A stretch of DNA of 64,000 nucleotides, from assembly GCA_963724825.1 (NCBI GenBank), contig CAVRWT010000003.1:1-64000 (forward strand), written 5' to 3'. This document shows, piece after piece, positions 61,633-64,000 of this stretch. How positions within the stretch are numbered: position 1 is the first letter of the stretch; every line of letters starts with the position of its first letter. The translations under genes and the position numbers were made by a program. This DNA is from JALYNX01 sp963724825 (GTDB taxonomy: Bacteria; Actinomycetota; Acidimicrobiia; Spongiisociales; ZC4RG35). The notes under the pieces are model-generated. The model did no database searches and had not been told where the DNA came from. It worked only from the letters and a program-made list of their open reading frames with translations.

Positions 61633-64000
61633 CAGCCAACTCCCTGGGCGGCCACCACGCCCCGGTCCACTGACTTCAGCGCCTGCACGGCCTCTTCCCG
61701 CATGCCGGGTGCCGCCTCCCTCAACTGGCGCAGCAGGTCCACCAATTGCCGTGACACTCTTACGAAGTCTCCGGGGGCCATTCCCCGGGTCGGCAGGTCG
61801 TCAAAATCGGTGCCCGATGCCCAGGTGTGGGCCAGCACCGCGAAACCAGGGTCGGGGCGGCGGGTCGGCGAGAGCCGCAACTTTCGCTCCTTCTCCACCA
61901 GCTCTTTCCAGAGCCTCTCGAGCATCTCCCACCGCTCGGCGAGAACGGCCGTAGGGAACTCCGCCACCGACGCCGTGTCACTTCGCGGCTCGTAGACGAA
62001 CACCGAGACGATCGAGGTGAGCTCGGAGGGGTCCAGTCCATGGAAGACACCGTTCTCGATTGCCTCGGCCAACAGGAGATCAGACTCGTTGTAGATGGCC
62101 CGGAGCCTCTGGCCCCGGGGAGTCAGCGACCAGCCGTTCAGATACTCCAACTCCTCGAGAAGCTCGCGGATGGCGGCGAACTCCTCGACGAGGCCGTGGC
62201 CGGACCCGCGCCGGGCCGTCTGGAGAGCCTCGATGCGCCTCCGGGTGCGGATGGCGCGCCTGGCCGCAGCCAGATGACGGGAGGCGTCAGGGCACGACGC
62301 CACCGGGTGGTCCACGGTGGAGTGGACCCGCGGCGCCCAGTTCGACGTCGGCGGAGGGATCTTTCGGAGTTGACGGATGGTGTCGTTGACGAACCGCTTG
62401 TCCCTGGCACGAAACGAGCCCGGCAATTCGAGCTCCCCGGCGATGAGGCTGCCGTCGGTGATGTCCCGATATCCCAAGGTCGAGACCCGCCCCGAGGTCG
62501 ACATCACGAGGTAGCGGACCCCGTCGTCCTTGCGGGCCAATCGTCGCAACACCAGATATCGACCGTCGCGTGAGCCACCCGGGATATCCAACACCTGACC
62601 GGGCCTCAGCGAGGAGGCGATACGGTCGTTGTACCGGGGAGGTTGGATCGATTCGACCATGGCCAGGTAGTCCTCGACGCTCCCGTGCTCGCAATGGGCC
62701 TGGGCCTCCTCACGGGCCAACTGGTGCTCCAAGGCATCGACGGTCGTATCCGCCGCCTGACGGTCGCCTTCCCGCTGAAAGCTGGCGAAGGAGGCCTCGA
62801 GGAGCTCCTCGGCCTGGGTCTGGCCGTAGTTCGCCACGAGGTTGGCCGTCATGTTGTAGGTGGGCCGGAAGCTGGAGCGAAGCGGATGGGAGCCGATCGA
62901 GGCCACTTCGGTGACGTGGTCGAAACGGACGAATGGCGAGTGGAGAAGGACCCCGAAACCCTCGACGTCGATGCCTCGTCGCCCCGCCCGCCCGGTGAGC
63001 TGGGTGTAGTCGCCGGGTCGCATCAACTCGTGCGACTCGCCGTTGAACTTCGAGAGCGTCTCCAACACCACCGTCCGGGCCGGCATGTTGATCCCCAGGG
63101 CCAGGGTCTCGGTGGCGAACACGACTTTGAGGAGGCCGGCCTCGAACAGCTCCTCCACAGTTTCCTTGAAGGCCGGGACCATGCCCGCGTGATGCGGGGC
63201 CAGGCCGGCGTCGAGGGCGGCCAGCCACCGGTCGTAGCCAAGGACGACCAGGTCGTCGTCCCCGAGATGCTCGGTGCGACGTTCGGCGATCTCTCGGATC
63301 GTCGCTCGCTCGGTGACGTCCGTGAGCCGCACCCCGGCGTCGAGCAGGCGGTAGGTGGCGGCGTCGCAGCCCGCCCTGCTGAAGATGAAGTAGATGGCGG
63401 GGAGCATCGACTCCTGAGCCAGCCGCTCCACGGTCTCGATCCGGCTCGGGGTCTTGAACCGCTTCCGACGTCCCCTCTCCAGGCCGAGCATGTGCTCGAC
63501 TCTGGGATTGGGACGGGTGCGGCCTTCCCGGGTGACGAAGGTGGGCAGGAGATGGAGGGTCTGAGAGCCCATCTTGTCCTTGATCATGTACATCGACTCG
63601 AGCGGCACCGGACGGTGATCGGTGGCGACCAGTCGCGTCGGGCCTCTCCGCTCCCCCACCCAGGCGGCAAATTCCTGATTGTTGGAAACCGTCGCCGAAA
63701 GGCAGATCATCTGGATCTCCTGAGGGCAATGGATGATCACTTCCTCCCAGACCGCGCCCCGCGCCCGATCCTGGAGGAAATGGACCTCGTCCAGGATCAC
63801 CATGCCGACCATGTTCAACCTGGAGCTGTCGGCGTAGATCATGTTTCGCAGCACTTCGGTCGTCATCACCACGATCGGGGCGTCGCCGTTGACGACGTTG
63901 TCGCCGGTCAAGAGCCCGACCCGTTCTGCCCCGTATATCCCGATCAGATCCGAGTATTTCTGGTTGGAGAGGGCCTTCATCGGGGTGGTGTAGAAGGCAC
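61632..64000 (-). CDS. helY: Ski2-like DEAD/DEAH-box RNA helicase, HelY type (partial, 5' end outside window)
   Basis: The last 789 residues of a large superfamily 2 helicase. Present are AFYTTPMKALSNQ (motif Ia), the DEVH box (ILDEVHFLQD), SAT (CLSATVSN), motif V (FATETLALGINMPARTVV) and VI (LTGRAGRRGID), followed by a long C-terminal part with DSHCT-like helices. The ATP-binding Walker A lies beyond position 64000. In mycobacteria this is helY; the family handles structured RNA. Confidence 0.92.
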   Translation of the reverse strand, partial: AFYTTPMKALSNQKYSDLIGIYGAERVGLLTGDNVVNGDAPIVVMTTEVLRNMIYADSSRLNMVGMVILDEVHFLQDRARGAVWEEVIIHCPQEIQMICLSATVSNNQEFAAWVGERRGPTRLVATDHRPVPLESMYMIKDKMGSQTLHLLPTFVTREGRTRPNPRVEHMLGLERGRRKRFKTPSRIETVERLAQESMLPAIYFIFSRAGCDAATYRLLDAGVRLTDVTERATIREIAERRTEHLGDDDLVVLGYDRWLAALDAGLAPHHAGMVPAFKETVEELFEAGLLKVVFATETLALGINMPARTVVLETLSKFNGESHELMRPGDYTQLTGRAGRRGIDVEGFGVLLHSPFVRFDHVTEVASIGSHPLRSSFRPTYNMTANLVANYGQTQAEELLEASFASFQREGDRQAADTTVDALEHQLAREEAQAHCEHGSVEDYLAMVESIQPPRYNDRIASSLRPGQVLDIPGGSRDGRYLVLRRLARKDDGVRYLVMSTSGRVSTLGYRDITDGSLIAGELELPGSFRARDKRFVNDTIRQLRKIPPPTSNWAPRVHSTVDHPVASCPDASRHLAAARRAIRTRRRIEALQTARRGSGHGLVEEFAAIRELLEELEYLNGWSLTPRGQRLRAIYNESDLLLAEAIENGVFHGLDPSELTSIVSVFVYEPRSDTASVAEFPTAVLAERWEMLERLWKELVEKERKLRLSPTRRPDPGFAVLAHTWASGTDFDDLPTRGMAPGDFVRVSRQLVDLLRQLREAAPGMREEAVQALKSVDRGVVAAQGVG

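Noticed and set aside
1..64000. CRISPR arrays or insertion sequences
   Set aside because: I saw no regularly spaced direct repeats, no transposase and no Cas-like protein anywhere in the window.

Overview
The window is GC-rich, densely packed bacterial chromosome and is almost certainly actinobacterial. The main evidence is a block with the mycobacterial order pgsA - gcvH - garA-type FHA protein - ftsR-type MerR - DUF151 nuclease - resR-type MerR. Further support comes from a DUF4193 protein beside a polyprenol-phosphate mannose synthase, a HelY-type helicase, an actinobacterial SURF1, a GlnR-like box before amt-glnB-glnD, and the run pyrG/ald/xerD/scpA/scpB/rluB/aroA/cmk/ispH/der. A class such as Acidimicrobiia is a reasonable guess, but the sequence read alone does not prove it.

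Layout. 0-2.5 kb: SURF1, a YbaK-type deacylase, a methyltransferase and a thioredoxin with a histidine-rich tail. 2.7-9.4 kb (mostly minus): cell-wall amidase, phosphohexomutase and galE, a PAS histidine kinase, and a two-subunit aconitase X. 9.4-19.5 kb: GMC oxidoreductase, rnhB, UPF0301, a lipoprotein coupled to a membrane FtsH-like AAA protease, a PDZ lipoprotein, adenosine deaminase coupled to threonine dehydrogenase, and a lipase. 19.5-28.4 kb (minus): the glycine-cleavage/growth-control block plus an orphan peptide-type binding protein. 28.47-32.83 kb: tRNA-Pro(GGG), then a poorly conserved stretch of lipoproteins, a Kelch-like protein, gene remnants and a 5'-truncated arsenate reductase. 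32.8-36.8 kb: nitrogen control operon amt-glnB-glnD. 36.8-41.75 kb: four tightly coupled genes (imelysin, di-heme oxidoreductase, imelysin, HTTM protein) behind a promoter covered by a perfect 10-bp inverted repeat. 41.77-64 kb: a nearly unbroken minus-strand run of housekeeping genes, from helY (cut by the window edge) through lipid and nucleotide genes, tlyA-nadK-recN, pyrG, ald, xerD, scpAB, rluB, aroA, cmk, ispH and der.

Genes are joined by ATGA, GTGA, TTGA, TGATG and apparently CTGA start-stop overlaps, so translational coupling is the rule. Twelve otherwise intact genes, several of them normally essential or core (der, gcvT, recN, ald, amt, pgm), carry one single-base indel each, mostly in short homopolymers. 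This pattern suggests base-level errors in the assembly, not pseudogenes. Those genes are annotated here across the break.

The most interesting candidate system is the imelysin/di-heme/imelysin/HTTM operon with its operator-promoter. The membrane-bound FtsH-like protease with an enlarged AAA domain and the small PD-(D/E)XK-like protein wedged between resR and gcvT are also worth attention.
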